Shown here in pieces: positions 63,954 through 64,000 of a stretch of DNA of 64,000 nt. This stretch comes from Dyella psychrodurans (GTDB lineage: Bacteria > Pseudomonadota > Gammaproteobacteria > Xanthomonadales > Rhodanobacteraceae), in assembly GCF_003363265.1 (NCBI RefSeq), contig NZ_QRBF01000003.1, positions 408,858 through 472,857 of the forward strand, given 5' to 3'. The notes below the pieces were generated by a model, which had not been told where the DNA came from, did no database searches, and saw nothing but the letters and a program-made list of their open reading frames with translations. The translations under genes and the position numbers were made by a program. Numbering within the stretch: the first letter of the stretch is position 1; each line of letters begins with the position of its first letter.

Positions 63954-64000
63954 TTGTAAGGCACCAATTGAAATGTTGCATTTTGGTTTAGCGTATTTAT

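Noticed and set aside
1-64000. CRISPR arrays, tRNA or rRNA genes, transposase or integrase genes
   Set aside because: No regularly spaced repeats, RNA gene signatures or recombinase motifs were seen in either strand.

Overview
The window looks like a chromosomal segment of a GC-rich gammaproteobacterium of the Xanthomonadales/Lysobacterales, most likely a Rhodanobacteraceae relative (Dyella/Luteibacter/Rhodanobacter type). This is an inference from base composition, several large TonB-dependent receptors beside sugar catabolic genes, a xanthomonad-style N-acetylglucosamine (GlcNAc) gene set, and dispersed palindromic repeats. No rRNA, tRNA, CRISPR array, phage or transposase was seen.

Layout. 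(1) 1-6.3 kb: a minus-strand run of exported or membrane proteins (DsrE-like, ModA-like binding protein, DoxD/DoxA fusion, thioredoxin-like, AcfC-like binding protein cut by the window edge), a divergent LysR regulator, and a cysteine-desulfurase-like enzyme. A shared 13-bp palindrome lies in front of the operon/LysR pair and again in front of the desulfurase. I read this as a periplasmic sulfur-compound system. (2) 6.3-7.8 kb: an OprB-type porin. (3) 7.9-11 kb: an unusual NRAMP-family transporter, a SpeD-like protein lacking all three catalytic residues, two small ORFs and a strongly structured leader. (4) 11.2-16.3 kb: LysR and AraC regulators with a peroxiredoxin, two AhpD-like proteins and a short-chain dehydrogenase. 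(5) 16.6-19.9 kb: an 1118-residue protein of unknown function with a ThuA/GATase-like start. (6) 20-25.6 kb: a MarR-controlled EmrA/EmrB/outer-membrane-factor efflux operon, ending in a second MarR gene. (7) 25.6-36 kb: a hexosamine operon (permease, ROK kinase, TonB receptor, GH20 hexosaminidase, NagX-like acyltransferase) with a divergent ROK repressor. (8) 36-49.7 kb: miscellaneous envelope genes (secreted beta-propeller, DUF1223, HDOD, M61 peptidase, amino-acid permease, DoxX, TonB receptor) plus a two-gene operon pairing a lysoplasmalogenase-like protein with an alkylglycerol-monooxygenase-like protein. A pair of inverted ~310-320-bp repeats sits at 38.4-39.2 kb. (9) 49.9-63.3 kb: a chitin-oligosaccharide/GlcNAc regulon (second GH20, GH9 glucosaminidase, TonB receptor, glucokinase-type kinase, NagP, LacI regulator, NagB-II, NagA). 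(10) 63.5-64 kb: the base composition turns AT-rich, with one orphan gene.

How the GlcNAc genes work together: the TonB receptors import oligosaccharides, the periplasmic GH20 and GH9 enzymes trim them to GlcNAc/GlcN, NagP carries GlcNAc across the inner membrane, the kinase phosphorylates it, and NagA and NagB-II convert it to fructose-6-phosphate. LacI-type operators flank the nagP/kinase divergent promoter, and a separate ROK repressor/operator controls the second operon.

The most unusual items are the pseudo-SpeD/NRAMP operon with its structured leader, the predicted ether-lipid cleavage operon, the periplasmic sulfur operon with its repeated operator, and the large orphan at 16.6 kb.
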